Program-made: the position numbers and the translations under genes
Shown: positions 40,841 to 52,001 of the stretch, in pieces
How positions within the stretch are numbered: the first letter of the stretch is position 1
Layout: each line of letters begins with the position of its first letter
Assembly (NCBI RefSeq): GCF_000325745.1
Contig: NC_019907.1
Coordinates: forward strand, 330,001 to 394,000
DNA: 64,000 nt
Direction: 5' to 3'
Source of the DNA: Liberibacter crescens BT-1
GTDB lineage: Bacteria > Pseudomonadota > Alphaproteobacteria > Rhizobiales > Rhizobiaceae
The notes under the pieces: generated by a model
Database searches by the model: none
What the model saw: the letters and a program-made list of their open reading frames with translations, nothing else
Told to the model about the DNA's origin: nothing

Positions 40841-41839
40841 TTAAAAAATTACATCTTTGCTGTATGATAATTTTTTATGCCAATTCCAAGCAGATAGAAC
40901 GATATCATCAAGATTATATTTTGGTGTCCAGCCTAAAATTTTTTTTGCTTTTTTATTGTCAGCTACGAGAGCAGGAGAATCTCCTGAACGTCTTTCTGTA
41001 TAGGCGGTAGGAACATTACACCCAGATATTTTTTCAATAGATATTAATAATTCTTTTACCGTACTTCCTATTCCCGTACCAAGATTAAGAACAGTAGATT
41101 CTCCTCCATTCAATAAATATTCCAAAGCCATTATATGGGCATCAGCCAGATCTATTACATGTATATAATCACGTAAACATGTTCCGTCATGGGTATTATA
41201 ATCATAGCCAAAAACTTTAAATACATCTTTGGGATTTAAAGTCGCTTTTATTGCTAGTGGAATAGCATGAGTTTCAGGATTGTGCCATTCACCAATTAAA
41301 CTTTCGAAGTCAGCTCCTGCAGCATTAAAATATCTTAAAATGACTGATTTTAGCCCGCAATAATCATTATGATCATGTATTATTTGCTCAACAATATATT
41401 TTGTACGTCCGTAAGGATTGATCGGTATTTGGGGATGTTCTTCATTCAGCAATACTTGTTGAGGTATTCCATATGTGGCGCAGGTAGAGGAAAATATCAA
41501 AATTTTCACATTTTCAGTTTTTGCAGCATGCATAAGATTCAAGCTGCCGATGACATTTGTTTCATAAAACAGGACGGGATTTTTAATAGATGCATTGATA
41601 TCAATCAATGCAGCAAAATGAAGTATAGCAACAGGTTTATATTTTTTAAAAACTTCTCGGATACATGTTGGATCACGAATATCTCCATATTCAAATGGTC
41701 CCCATAAGACAGATTCCACATGTCCGCTAGAGAGATTGTCGAATACAACGGGGCAAAAACCTTTTGCAGCTAAACGCAAACAGGTATGAGAGCCAATATA
41801 GCCAGCACCACCGACTACAAGAATTGTCTTATTGGGCAC
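40841..41839 (-). CDS. galE: UDP-glucose 4-epimerase
   Basis: Interconverts UDP-glucose and UDP-galactose for surface polysaccharides. The 332-residue SDR-type enzyme has the NAD motif GGAGYIGSHTCLRL (residues 9-22), the catalytic Ser (FSSTCATYG) and Tyr-x3-Lys (YGRTKYIVEQ), and RYFNAAGAD. It starts with GTG 41839 (MPNKTILVVGGAGYIG) after an AGGA site. Convergent with degP; 24 nt downstream of the ABC ATPase gene on the same strand. Confidence 0.96.
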   Translation of the reverse strand: MPNKTILVVGGAGYIGSHTCLRLAAKGFCPVVFDNLSSGHVESVLWGPFEYGDIRDPTCIREVFKKYKPVAILHFAALIDINASIKNPVLFYETNVIGSLNLMHAAKTENVKILIFSSTCATYGIPQQVLLNEEHPQIPINPYGRTKYIVEQIIHDHNDYCGLKSVILRYFNAAGADFESLIGEWHNPETHAIPLAIKATLNPKDVFKVFGYDYNTHDGTCLRDYIHVIDLADAHIMALEYLLNGGESTVLNLGTGIGSTVKELLISIEKISGCNVPTAYTERRSGDSPALVADNKKAKKILGWTPKYNLDDIVLSAWNWHKKLSYSKDVIF

Positions 41840-41863
41840 GTTTTGTTCCTGAAATAGATATCT

Positions 41864-43699
41864 TTAAGATACAGTTGCATGATCTAGTTGTACAATGTGT
41901 CCTGGTTCTACTTCCTTGTGTTGTCTTTCTGGCGGTTGGTAGTTAATAGGGCGTATAGGATTTGCAATTTCATCTGCTAATAAATTCTTTTTTATGTTGC
42001 GTTGAGATAGATCAAAGGTAGGAATAGACATGAGTAATTTATTGGTGTAAGGGTGCTGAGGATTTTGAAAAATTTGAGCTCGAGATCCAATTTCAACAAT
42101 TTCTCCGAGGCGCATTACTGCGACACGGTGGCTAATTTTTTCTGTAACTGACATGTCGTGTGTAATGAATATATACGATATGCCAAGGCTTTCTTGTAGT
42201 TCCATGAGGAGATTGCATACCTGTACTTTAATTGATGAATCAAGAGCAGAGACACTTTCATCTGCTATGATGACTTTGGGATCAAGAATTAGACAACGTG
42301 CAATACAAATTCTTTGACGTTGCCCTCCAGAAAATTGGTGAGGGAAACGTTTCATCATATCTTTTTTTAACCCAACGCGTGTAAGAATTTCTGCTGCTTT
42401 ATCAATAGCTTCTATTTTCGTTCCTAATTTATGTTCAAGAAAGGGCTCAATGATGGAAGCTCCTATTGACATAGACGGATTAAGAGATGCAAGTGGATTT
42501 TGGAATACCATTTGTATGGAACGACGTATTGTACGTAATGATGAGCGATCAAGGGTTAGTATGTTACATCCATTTATAATCACTGATCCTGAATTTGGTT
42601 CGATAAGACGGATGATTGAACGTCCTGTGGTTGATTTTCCAGATCCAGATTCGCCAACTATAGAGAGCGTTTCTCCTTGATAGAGATCAAATGATACATT
42701 TTGAACAGCGTATATAGAGCCAATTTTTCTTCTAAAAAAGCCAGACTGTACATCAAAATATGTTGTTAGGTTTTTTACTGAAATGATAGGATCATCTTTA
42801 TTTTTAATTGTATTTTTAATAGAAACTCCTTCTTTTATTGTGTCAGTTGTTATATCTACGGTAGGAAATTTTTGGGGCCATATTTTATTCTTCATAGACC
42901 CTAATCTTGGCGTTGTTGATAACAATGCTTGTTTATAATGATGAGACTTAGAAGTGGGTGCGTTTTCTACTATATTTCCTTCATACATGACAGCTATATG
43001 ATCAGCAACTTCTGCTACGATACCCATGTCATGCGTGATAAAAAGAATAGAGATATTATATTCTTCCTGTAACGTTTTTAAAAGATTAATGATTTGATTT
43101 TGAATCGTTACATCAAGAGAGGTTGTTGGTTCGTCAGCAATTAATAATTTAGGATGCATAGCAAGAGACATAACAATCATAACGCGTTGACACATGCCTC
43201 CTGAAAATTGATGAGGATATTCATGAAAACGCCTTTTTGCATTAGGAATATAAACTTTTTCAAGGAGCTCAATGGTTTCTTTTTTTGCTTGCGCTTTTGA
43301 TATACCTTTATGATAGATGAGTACTTCTGATATTTGTTCCCCTATGGTAAGTACGGGATTAAGAGAACTCATTGGTTCTTGAAAAATCATTCCAATTTTA
43401 TTGCCACGAATTTTGTGCATTTTTTTTAAAGGGAGTGATAATATATCTTGTCCATCTAGCAGGATTTTACCTGTAATTTTGCTTGTTCTTTCTTCCAAAA
43501 GACGCATAATTGATAAGGCAGTAACAGATTTTCCTGAGCCTGATTCGCCTACAACAGCAAGAGTTTCTCCAGGCTTAATTTCAAAATTGATATTTTGAAT
43601 TATAGGCTTCCATTTTCCTTTTATATACAGAGAACTTGTTAAGTTAAGAACAGAGAGAGTAGGGAATGATGAATTCTCGTTATAGGACTTGCTATTCAT
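41864..43699 (-). CDS. Peptide-type ABC transporter, fused two-domain ATPase
   Basis: A 611-residue protein made of two OppD/OppF-like ATPase halves. Walker A occurs twice (GESGSGKSV near 56, GESGSGKST near 354), as do the signatures (SGGMCQRV; SGGQRQRI) and Walker B (LLIADEPTTS; VIIADESVSA). It is the energy unit for the adjacent, divergently transcribed binding protein and two permeases, a layout like YejF or GsiA. Fused ATPases of this length are common in alphaproteobacterial peptide importers. Confidence 0.94.
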   Translation of the reverse strand: MNSKSYNENSSFPTLSVLNLTSSLYIKGKWKPIIQNINFEIKPGETLAVVGESGSGKSVTALSIMRLLEERTSKITGKILLDGQDILSLPLKKMHKIRGNKIGMIFQEPMSSLNPVLTIGEQISEVLIYHKGISKAQAKKETIELLEKVYIPNAKRRFHEYPHQFSGGMCQRVMIVMSLAMHPKLLIADEPTTSLDVTIQNQIINLLKTLQEEYNISILFITHDMGIVAEVADHIAVMYEGNIVENAPTSKSHHYKQALLSTTPRLGSMKNKIWPQKFPTVDITTDTIKEGVSIKNTIKNKDDPIISVKNLTTYFDVQSGFFRRKIGSIYAVQNVSFDLYQGETLSIVGESGSGKSTTGRSIIRLIEPNSGSVIINGCNILTLDRSSLRTIRRSIQMVFQNPLASLNPSMSIGASIIEPFLEHKLGTKIEAIDKAAEILTRVGLKKDMMKRFPHQFSGGQRQRICIARCLILDPKVIIADESVSALDSSIKVQVCNLLMELQESLGISYIFITHDMSVTEKISHRVAVMRLGEIVEIGSRAQIFQNPQHPYTNKLLMSIPTFDLSQRNIKKNLLADEIANPIRPINYQPPERQHKEVEPGHIVQLDHATVS

Positions 43700-43917
43700 G
43701 GTACGATTTATTTTCCTTTTTACACTCTTGCATAAGAGTTCTTGTTTTTTCTTTAATTAAAATCATTTTATGACTTCATCTATTATTTTGGGTTCTAGAT
43801 TAAGAGTAGTCATTAAAGTTCTTTCTTGATTGTTTTAGATAATTGTATATTTACTTTAAATAGTATATTTTTATTTTTTTATGAAATATTGATAATAGAG
43901 TTAGGAGAGGACTGTGT

Positions 43918-45618
43918 ATGGGAAAGATATATTTTTTTATTACTTCTATGTTAATCTTTATCATTTTTCAAGATTTAGGTATAGCAAAACAGGGTGAAAG
44001 CGGTGAATTGAGAGTGATATCTTGGCAAGCTGTTTCGACATTAAATCCTTATCTTTCAGGAGGAGATAAGGATGCGCAAGCTGCATCTCTTGTCCTTGAA
44101 TCACTTGCTAGTTTTAATTCAAAAGGTCAGCTTGTTGCAAAGCTGGCAGAGAATATACCTACACTTGAAAATGGTGGTATTTCAGCCGATATGAAATCGA
44201 TTACATGGAAATTAAAAAAAGGTATTAAATGGTCAGATGGTTCTAATTTAACAGCTGACGATGTTGTTTTTACTTGGAAGTATTGTACCAGTCCTGGAAT
44301 TGGTTGCCAGCAAAAATCATATTTTAATGGAATCAGTTCTGTAGAGGCAATTGATCCCCTGACGGTTAAAATTGTTTTTGAAAATCCGAGAGCATACAGT
44401 TATGGTGTTTTTACATCTCTTGTATCCCCTATAATTCATAAGGAACAGTTTAAGAATTGTCTTGGTGTTAAGGCTTCTGAATGTACATCTGCCAATTTTA
44501 ATCCGCATGGAACAGGTCCTTTTCGTGTGAAGGATTTTAAAGCGAATGATGTTGTTATTTTTGAAGTAAATCCTTATTATCGCAATCCAGAAAAGCCGTT
44601 TTTTTCTAAAGTAACTTTAAAAGGTGGTGGAGATTCTCTTTCTTCGGCTCGTTCTGTTTTGGAAACGGGAGAATATGATTTTGGTGTAAACATTCAGGTT
44701 GAGCCTGAAGTTCTTCAACAGATAGTCAAGAAAAGCGTTAAAGGCGTTATAGGTTCTGCTTTTGGGGGTACCGTTGAACGTATTAACTTAAATCCTTTTG
44801 CTGTGGATTTTTCATTGGGATCAAAACGTTCTACAAAGGAAGCTGGTCCGCATCCATTTCTTTCGGATCCTTCTGTGCGTAGAGCATTATCCATAGCGAT
44901 AGATCGCTCATTAATAGTGGATGAAGGTTATGGTCCGAGTGGTCGTCCTACGTGCAATATTTTACCGGCTCCAGAAGCCTATGTTTCTACAGCGAATGAT
45001 TGGTGTTTGAAACAGGATATTGAAGGAGCTAATAATCTTCTTGATAAAGCGGGCTGGGTTAAGGGTTCTGACGGTATTCGTTCCAAAAATGGAGTTCGTT
45101 TATCTATGTTGTATCAAACATCGGTAAATTCTGTACGTCAAGGGACTCAATCACTTATAAAAGATATGTGGAAGAAGATAGGGGTAGAAACTGAACTGCG
45201 GAATATTAACTCGTCTGTTTTTTTTGGGAGTGACCCTTCTAGTCCTGATACGGTTCAGAGATTTTATGCAGATGCTGAGATGTATGCTGATACGTTTGCA
45301 GGTATTGACCCTGAAGTATATATGCAAGTATGGACTTGTGAAAAGATTCCTTCTCCTGCAACTTCTTGGCACGGTGAAAATATTTCCCGTTATTGTAATC
45401 AGCGATATGATGATCTTGTAAAGAAATATCAAAAGACTATTAATTTTAATGAGCGTGTTGAAATTGCAAAGCAATTGAATGACATTTTAAGTGGAGAAGT
45501 TATTCATATACCTCTGGTTCACCGCGGAATGGTTTATGCTTATTCTAATAAATTGCAGGGAATAGAGTTAAATGGTTGGGATACTCCTTACTGGAATATA
45601 GAGAATTGGCATCGTTAG
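43918..45618 (+). CDS. Peptide ABC transporter substrate-binding protein
   Basis: A 566-residue periplasmic binding protein (SBP_bac_5 family). It has a signal peptide (residues 1-23, cleavage near GIA-KQG), LRVISWQAVSTLNPYLSGGDKD at the start, the domain signature WKLKKGIKWSDGSNLTADDVVFTW near 90, and DPSVRRALSIAIDR near 318. Four Cys residues cluster around 121-129 and 180-188, likely paired in the periplasm. SD TTAGGAGAGG precedes ATG 43918. The ligand, probably a peptide, is unknown. First gene of a three-gene operon. Confidence 0.93.
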   Translation: MGKIYFFITSMLIFIIFQDLGIAKQGESGELRVISWQAVSTLNPYLSGGDKDAQAASLVLESLASFNSKGQLVAKLAENIPTLENGGISADMKSITWKLKKGIKWSDGSNLTADDVVFTWKYCTSPGIGCQQKSYFNGISSVEAIDPLTVKIVFENPRAYSYGVFTSLVSPIIHKEQFKNCLGVKASECTSANFNPHGTGPFRVKDFKANDVVIFEVNPYYRNPEKPFFSKVTLKGGGDSLSSARSVLETGEYDFGVNIQVEPEVLQQIVKKSVKGVIGSAFGGTVERINLNPFAVDFSLGSKRSTKEAGPHPFLSDPSVRRALSIAIDRSLIVDEGYGPSGRPTCNILPAPEAYVSTANDWCLKQDIEGANNLLDKAGWVKGSDGIRSKNGVRLSMLYQTSVNSVRQGTQSLIKDMWKKIGVETELRNINSSVFFGSDPSSPDTVQRFYADAEMYADTFAGIDPEVYMQVWTCEKIPSPATSWHGENISRYCNQRYDDLVKKYQKTINFNERVEIAKQLNDILSGEVIHIPLVHRGMVYAYSNKLQGIELNGWDTPYWNIENWHR

Positions 45619-45692
45619 AAACTGTTGTAAATAGCTACGAATGGATTGAGTTTAGGGTATACCATAATAAAAAATGAGTTTTTTTAAAAGAT

Positions 45693-46745
45693 ATGCCTCT
45701 TTTATCCAAGAATTGGAGGGTTATAAAAAACGTGTTAATTTATGCAACAAGAAGAATTATTATTGCTATTCCAACGTTATTAATAATTAGTTTTATTATC
45801 TTTTTGATATTAGCTTTAGCGCCTGGTGATCCAACAAGTAATTTACCCTTAACAGTTCCTTCAGATGTGCGAGAACAAATTAGAGATTCTTTTGGCCTTA
45901 ACCAACCATTGATATTTCGTTATATAAAGTGGCTTCATCAATTTTTTATTAATGAGCCGTTAAGTATTTTAAATAATATCACAGGATTTAAGTTTTTCGA
46001 ATTACAAAATAATATTAGGTTAAGATCCTGGATGACAAGTTCTCCTGTAGCAGATCTTATTATAGAACGTTTACCTCAAACGCTTTGGGTAATTGGTTTA
46101 TCTTATTTTATTACAGTTGTTATTGCTCTTCCATTAGGAGTTTTATCCGCGTATTGGCAGTATTCATGGTTTGATCATTTTACAAATTTTGTTTCTATTA
46201 TTGGATTCTCTATACCAACTTTTGTAACTGGCGAGGTCGTAATTTTAATTTTTTCGACATATTTAGGATGGTTTCCATCAATTTATGATACTACCCATAA
46301 GGTTACAGATTATCAAAGTTTTATTGTGCAGCTACAACAAATTACCTTGCCTGTGTTTGTATTAACTTTTTATAATTTATCAAAGATTGTACCGTATATG
46401 CGGTCCTCCGTATTACAAAATCTGAATCAAGATTATGTTCGTACAGCACGTGCTAAAGGATTGAAAGAAAGGATTGTTCTATTTAAGCATGTTTTTAGAA
46501 ATAGTCTTATTCCCGTTGTTACGATTATTACCCTTGGAATTCCATATATTTTCTCTGGAGCAATTATTCTGGAGCAGATATTTGCTGTGAATGGTTTAGG
46601 TCAATTACTAATTATAGCGATTCAATCAGGAGACATTCCTCTTGTACAGACTTTAACATTTGTTTTTGCTATTCTTGTTGTATTTTTTAATTTGGTAGCA
46701 GATCTAGTATATGCTTTCTTAGATCCAAGGATTAGTTATGGATAG
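45693..46745 (+). CDS. Peptide ABC transporter permease (DppB/OppB-like)
   Basis: A 350-residue inner-membrane permease. It has the OppB-type N-terminal helix and LALAPGDPTSNLP loop, then the BPD_transp_1 domain with the coupling motif YVRTARAKGLKERIVLFKHVFRN near 248 that docks on the ATPase. There is an insert of about 40 residues (WLHQFFINEPLSILNN onward) relative to the shortest family members. It overlaps the next permease gene by 8 nt. Confidence 0.94.
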   Translation: MPLLSKNWRVIKNVLIYATRRIIIAIPTLLIISFIIFLILALAPGDPTSNLPLTVPSDVREQIRDSFGLNQPLIFRYIKWLHQFFINEPLSILNNITGFKFFELQNNIRLRSWMTSSPVADLIIERLPQTLWVIGLSYFITVVIALPLGVLSAYWQYSWFDHFTNFVSIIGFSIPTFVTGEVVILIFSTYLGWFPSIYDTTHKVTDYQSFIVQLQQITLPVFVLTFYNLSKIVPYMRSSVLQNLNQDYVRTARAKGLKERIVLFKHVFRNSLIPVVTIITLGIPYIFSGAIILEQIFAVNGLGQLLIIAIQSGDIPLVQTLTFVFAILVVFFNLVADLVYAFLDPRISYG

Positions 46746-47631
46746 AGCATATATTACATCATCTCCTTTTTGGGGTTTTTTAATGCGTTTTTATAAAAAT
46801 AAAGGCGCATTTATTGCGCTTATATTGTTGTTATTTATATTTATAGCAGTATTAATCGGCCCACATGTTTATACAGTTGATCCGTATGCTTTGGATATAA
46901 AAGCTAAAAATCAATATTTTTCTTGGAAGCATGTTTTAGGAACAGATAATCTTGGGCGTGATATATTAGCACAATTATTAATAGGCGGACGTATTTCTTT
47001 AGCAGTTGGGATCGTTTCAATGATGATTTCGGTTTTCATAGGAATAATTGTAGGAATTTGTGCCGGCTATTATCCTAAGCTTGATGGATTATTGATGAGA
47101 ATAACAGATTTATTCTTAGCATTGCCATTGCTACCGTTATTACTCCTTGTCATGATGTTGTTTAGAGATCTTCTTCGTGCATTCTGTGGTCCAGAACTTG
47201 GTGTTTTTATATTGATAGTTTCTGTTATTGGAATAACAAGCTGGATGAATACAGCGCGTATTGTTCGGGGTGATGTACTTTTTATAAAGAATAGAGAATT
47301 TATTATAGCTGCAATCAGTAGTGGAGTTCGTGAGCATAGAATTATTCTCAAGCATTTATTGCCCAATATTATTTCATCAATTATAGTCTCAGCAATACTT
47401 AGTATTGCTGAAGCTATTATTACTGAATCAGCACTTTCATTTTTAGGATTTGGTTTCCCTTCTGATTTTCCTACTTGGGGACGTCTTTTACATGATGGAA
47501 CTACTTTCTTCCAAGTTTATCCTTATAGGGTATTATACCCTGGTTGTATTATTTCATTAACGATATTTTCTATAAATTATATTGGTATGACTATAAGTAA
47601 TCAGATGGATTCTTTAAATTCTGTTCATTAA
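46738..47631 (+). CDS. Peptide ABC transporter permease (DppC/OppC-like)
   Basis: A 297-residue partner permease. The OppC-type N-terminus (FYKNKGAFIALILLL), HVLGTDNLGRDILAQLLIGGRISLAVGI near 62 and the ATPase-coupling EFIIAAISSGVREHRIILKHLLPN near 185 are visible. Its last 41 nt overlap the convergent GNAT-like gene. With the preceding two genes and the divergent ATPase it completes an importer. Confidence 0.94.
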   Translation: MDRAYITSSPFWGFLMRFYKNKGAFIALILLLFIFIAVLIGPHVYTVDPYALDIKAKNQYFSWKHVLGTDNLGRDILAQLLIGGRISLAVGIVSMMISVFIGIIVGICAGYYPKLDGLLMRITDLFLALPLLPLLLLVMMLFRDLLRAFCGPELGVFILIVSVIGITSWMNTARIVRGDVLFIKNREFIIAAISSGVREHRIILKHLLPNIISSIIVSAILSIAEAIITESALSFLGFGFPSDFPTWGRLLHDGTTFFQVYPYRVLYPGCIISLTIFSINYIGMTISNQMDSLNSVH

Positions 47632-48895
47632 TTTTTTGTGGTTTTTTAGCAAAATCTTTTAAAATTTTTTCTCTTATAAGTTGAGAAGTGGTTTTCGTAT
47701 TATTATACAAATGCATTTGGGCAGCAACTTGTCGAACTTGTTGGTTATTTTTTTGTCTTAATCCGATTACAATTGATCCTAAGGGTTCTTTTTCAGTCCA
47801 TAGTTGTTGTAGTGTTGGATCAGAAGCGATAGAGCATGAATCAGAGAATGTGATATTAGGATCAACTAGATTCCAACATGTTAGTTGTCCTAATAATATC
47901 CTTGTAGGCGAGTACTGAGCATAAGATTTATCGTAAGTACTTTTCCAAATAGAAGCTTCATTTCCTATAACAAAGACAATTATACTAGCAATACTTTTGT
48001 TATTGATGTTAAGAGAATGTATGCGTACTGAGTCTATATGAGAAAGATTTTTTACAATTTTTCTTATTATATTTGGATTATCATGATTTATTAAAAGATT
48101 TTTATTTTCGTTTTGATTATTTAAATCTTCTAATTTAAGGAATTCTTCTAGAAAATAGCTAATATCTTGAGGTTTTCTTGCTATTGTGTAAGACACTTTA
48201 TCTTTTTCTTCAAGAAGAATTTGCCATTGGTAGTCTATTTCTTCTAATATTTTAGATGAAACTGATTGTGTAAAATAATTATGTGATTTTTTCTGATTCT
48301 GTAAAATAGGCCTGCTATAATTTGATGTTACTTCTATTGGGAAGCCATATCTAATAGATACAGCCTTTATAAGTTGTGTTGAATAAGAATTAAGTCTAAC
48401 ATTTGGAATCACCAAGACAGAAGGCAAATCGATGATATCTTGATTCATTAAACCATTCAGGAAATCTCTGACGATAGATATTGGTTCTTCAGAATCAATA
48501 ATAGGAGTCCCTAGGTGTGAAAAAGAATTGGATAGAGCTTTAATTATAGGTAAGCAAGAAGAAGTATTGGGGTAGCCTAATAAAAAGGGCATCATGAATC
48601 GTAAATGATTGTATTGATGATTATCTTTATCGTGGAGTATAGCAAAATAGCTTTTATAACCTGCAACAGGAGATGTTATTGATTCAAGAAAATGTGGTGA
48701 GAAGAAGATATTTTGGTGAATAGATCGGTTAAAAAGAAATGTTAATTCTTTATGAAAGATAGGGAGTTTATTTAATTGATAAATAGATAATTTTCTATCT
48801 TTACGGCTATTCAGAATGGGGATCTCAATGAATCTTTTTGAAGTTATTCCTAATAATTCTGAGTACATTTGCGTAACTTTCTTGAATACCTTCAT
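47591..48895 (-). CDS. GNAT-superfamily (BioF2/FemAB-like) acetyltransferase-related protein
   Basis: A 434-residue cytoplasmic protein. The weakly conserved C-terminal half reads like the acetyltransferase fold used by CelD/BcsL and FemAB-like proteins (IASIIVFVIGNEASIWKSTYDKSYAQYSPTRILL around 310-345, an acceptor-loop-type pattern). Proteins of this class are thought to act on surface polysaccharide or lipid, but the substrate here is unknown. Its C-terminus is rich in Lys, Asn and Gln. Assignment is tentative. Confidence 0.6.
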   Translation of the reverse strand: MKVFKKVTQMYSELLGITSKRFIEIPILNSRKDRKLSIYQLNKLPIFHKELTFLFNRSIHQNIFFSPHFLESITSPVAGYKSYFAILHDKDNHQYNHLRFMMPFLLGYPNTSSCLPIIKALSNSFSHLGTPIIDSEEPISIVRDFLNGLMNQDIIDLPSVLVIPNVRLNSYSTQLIKAVSIRYGFPIEVTSNYSRPILQNQKKSHNYFTQSVSSKILEEIDYQWQILLEEKDKVSYTIARKPQDISYFLEEFLKLEDLNNQNENKNLLINHDNPNIIRKIVKNLSHIDSVRIHSLNINNKSIASIIVFVIGNEASIWKSTYDKSYAQYSPTRILLGQLTCWNLVDPNITFSDSCSIASDPTLQQLWTEKEPLGSIVIGLRQKNNQQVRQVAAQMHLYNNTKTTSQLIREKILKDFAKKPQKINEQNLKNPSDYL

Positions 48896-49072
48896 TTATA
48901 TTCTAAAATAAAAGAAGTTTTCTAGAGTTTTAAGCTATAATTAAAAAAACTGCTCCTGATTCTTGAAAGTATTAGCTTTCTTGATAAAACATTCAAAAAA
49001 TCAATCATTTTTTAAAAAGGGTAGGAAGGACTCTTTTACAAAGGTATCACGAAAATGATTAAGATGAATGTT

Positions 49073-51766
49073 TTAGGTATTTTTTTTATTTAAAGAACCA
49101 TGGCAATGTTTATATTTTTTTCCACTTCCACAAGAACAAGCATCATTGCGTCTAATACGTTTCGTGCTTTTTTGATCATCAAAAGATCGAATATCTTTAG
49201 ATTCTATATTAAATTCATTCTGTCCTGTAAAAGGATTAATATGGAATGGTTGTATATTAGCGGGTTTTGGCTCTTCTTGTTGATTAAAAAACTCTACTCG
49301 CATAATTTTTGCAATTACATTGTAACGGAGCTCATTAATCAGTGTTTTAAATAACTCAAATGCTTCAGATTTATATTCTTGGAGAGGATCCCGTTGGGCA
49401 TAGCTACGAAAACCTATTACAGAACGCAGATGTTCGAGTTTAGCTATATGATCTCTCCAAAGTGAATCTAGAGTTTGAAGCATAATAGTACGTTTAACAT
49501 ATGGTATTATATCAGCACCTAACTGCTTATCTTTTTCAATAGCAGCGGCATCAGCAGCTGTCAAAATTTGTTGATGTAAAGTAGCCTCTTCTATATTATC
49601 TTCTTTAACCCAATCTTCAATTGGAAGATCTAAATTTAATAAGTCTTTAATTGCAAGTTTTAATTCTGCAATATCCCATTGCTCAGGATAAGAATTTTTA
49701 GGAATATATTTTATAATAATGCTTTCAACCATTTCATAAAATATATCGGCAATCATTTCTAGAATATTTTCTGTTTCTATAATTTCTAACCGTTGCTCAA
49801 AAATTATTTTACGCTGTTCATTAAGAACATCATCATATTTTAATAAATTTTTTCTAATCTCAAAGTTGCGTGCTTCAACTTTTTTCTGTGCACGTTCTAT
49901 TGCTTTATTAATCCAAGGATGAAAGATGGCTTCGCCTTCTTTTAGGCCTAATTTTTGGAGCATAAAATCCATACGAGACGAGCCAAATATACGCATGAGA
50001 TCATCTTGAAGAGATAGGTAAAATTTTGAACGTCCTGGATCTCCTTGACGACCAGAGCGACCGCGAAGCTGATTGTCTATTCGTCTGCTTTCATGACGTT
50101 CTGTAGCAATAACGTAAAGTCCACCAGCAGCGATAACTTTTTCTTTTAGATCTTTAACTTCCTTATGGATATTTTTTATACGTTCTTCTCGATTATTTCC
50201 TTCAGGAACATCAGAGAGTTCGTGTTCTATACGCATGGTAGCATTGCCTCCAAGCTGTATATCAGTACCACGCCCTGCCATATTAGTGGCAATAGTTACA
50301 GCTCCAGGAATTCCAGCTTGAGAAACAATATAGGCTTCTTGTTCATGATAGCGTGCATTTAAAACTTTGAATTTTTTAAATCCTTCTTTTCTAAGCAAAT
50401 TGGCAAGAAATTCTGATTTTTCTATTGAAGTTGTACCAACAAGAACAGGTTGATGTTTTTCATGAGCCTTTAATATTTCAGTAATAATGGCTTTATATTT
50501 TTCATCAGTCGTTCTATAGATTTTGTCGTCTTCGTCAACGCGAATAACAGGAAGATTCGTAGGAACCTCTACGACATCTAAATTATAAATATTAGAAAAT
50601 TCCTCAGCTTCTGTAGATGCTGTTCCTGTCATCCCTGCTAACTTAGAATACATGCGGAAATAATTCTGAAAAGTAATAGAGGATAGCGTTTGATTTTCTG
50701 GTTGTATTGTTACATTTTCTTTTGCTTCCAAAGCTTGATGTTGTCCGTCAGAATATCTTCTTCCAGACATCATACGTCCTGTAAATTCGTCAATAATGAT
50801 TATTTCATCATTTGTGACAATATAATCTTTATCTCGTGTAAACAGCTTATGTGCTCTTAGAGCATTGTTAATGTGATGGACAATAGCAACATTTTCAATA
50901 TCATAAAGAGAATTACCTTTTAAAAGATTAGCTTGACGCAACATGTTCTCTATTTTTTCAATACCATCTTCAGAAAAATTAGCAGAATGTTGCTTCTCAT
51001 CAACTTCATAATCAGTAGGTTGTAAGCTTAAAATAAATAAATTAATTGTTTTGTAAAGATCAGATTGATCTTCCAATGGGCCTGAAATAATGAGAGGTGT
51101 GCGTGCCTCATCAATGAGGATAGAGTCAACTTCGTCAATAATTGCAAAATTATGTCCACGTTGAACCATCTTGCTACGTTCATATTTCATATTATCGCGA
51201 AGATAATCAAATCCAAGTTCATTATTTGTTACATATGTAATATCACATGCATATGCTGCCTTACGTGCATCATCAGTCATATCATGTAAAATAATTCCTG
51301 TTGAAAGACCTAAAAATCCATATACTTTAGACATCATATCGGCATCACGATGAGCAAGATAATCATTTACAGTAACAACATGGACACCCTTTCCAGATAA
51401 AGCGTTCAAGTATACTGGAAGAGTTGCTGCTAAGGTTTTCCCTTCGCCAGTCTTCATTTCAGTAATAGAGCCTTCGTGGAGGATAATACCACCGATAAGT
51501 TGCACATCAAAAGGGCGCATTTGTAATACACGACACGCTGCCTCTCGTGCTACTGCAAATGCAGGCACTAACAGGTCATCAAGTGTTTTTCCTGTTTTTA
51601 GATGCTCTCTAAATTCTATTGTTTTATGAGAAAGCATTTCGTCAGAAAGCTCGGAAATAGATTTTTCTAGCGTATTGATTTCCTCAATCTTGCTATAGTA
51701 AGCTTGCAAACGTCTATCGTTAGAAGAGCCAAAAAGTTTACGGGTTAGCTTAGCTATATTGAGCAT
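49073..51766 (-). CDS. secA: Preprotein translocase ATPase SecA
   Basis: Motor of Sec-dependent export. The 897-residue protein has Walker A ([14 protein letters not shown] near 104), the DEAD-type motif [21 protein letters not shown] near 206, [40 protein letters not shown], and a C-terminal zinc-binding tail ([17 protein letters not shown]) for SecB binding. SD AAGGAAAG precedes ATG 51766. Divergent from the parvulin gene, as in other Rhizobiales. Confidence 0.98.
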   Translation of the reverse strand: MLNIAKLTRKLFGSSNDRRLQAYYSKIEEINTLEKSISELSDEMLSHKTIEFREHLKTGKTLDDLLVPAFAVAREAACRVLQMRPFDVQLIGGIILHEGSITEMKTGEGKTLAATLPVYLNALSGKGVHVVTVNDYLAHRDADMMSKVYGFLGLSTGIILHDMTDDARKAAYACDITYVTNNELGFDYLRDNMKYERSKMVQRGHNFAIIDEVDSILIDEARTPLIISGPLEDQSDLYKTINLFILSLQPTDYEVDEKQHSANFSEDGIEKIENMLRQANLLKGNSLYDIENVAIVHHINNALRAHKLFTRDKDYIVTNDEIIIIDEFTGRMMSGRRYSDGQHQALEAKENVTIQPENQTLSSITFQNYFRMYSKLAGMTGTASTEAEEFSNIYNLDVVEVPTNLPVIRVDEDDKIYRTTDEKYKAIITEILKAHEKHQPVLVGTTSIEKSEFLANLLRKEGFKKFKVLNARYHEQEAYIVSQAGIPGAVTIATNMAGRGTDIQLGGNATMRIEHELSDVPEGNNREERIKNIHKEVKDLKEKVIAAGGLYVIATERHESRRIDNQLRGRSGRQGDPGRSKFYLSLQDDLMRIFGSSRMDFMLQKLGLKEGEAIFHPWINKAIERAQKKVEARNFEIRKNLLKYDDVLNEQRKIIFEQRLEIIETENILEMIADIFYEMVESIIIKYIPKNSYPEQWDIAELKLAIKDLLNLDLPIEDWVKEDNIEEATLHQQILTAADAAAIEKDKQLGADIIPYVKRTIMLQTLDSLWRDHIAKLEHLRSVIGFRSYAQRDPLQEYKSEAFELFKTLINELRYNVIAKIMRVEFFNQQEEPKPANIQPFHINPFTGQNEFNIESKDIRSFDDQKSTKRIRRNDACSCGSGKKYKHCHGSLNKKNT

Positions 51767-52001
51767 AAATTATAGCTTTCCTTCACTCATGTTTTAAAAA
51801 AATCTCCTTTTTTATAAATTACTACCTATAGAACTATTATTTGATATTTATCTAATATAGACAGGAGATACGTTGTAAATAAGAATATCTTTTATTAATG
51901 TCAACGGGATGTAGCGATACATAATCGTCACAATTTTATTTTTAAGATGTTTTAATCAGACGAAAAAAGTATCGGATAATTCTTTAGGAGAATAAAGTAT
52001 A

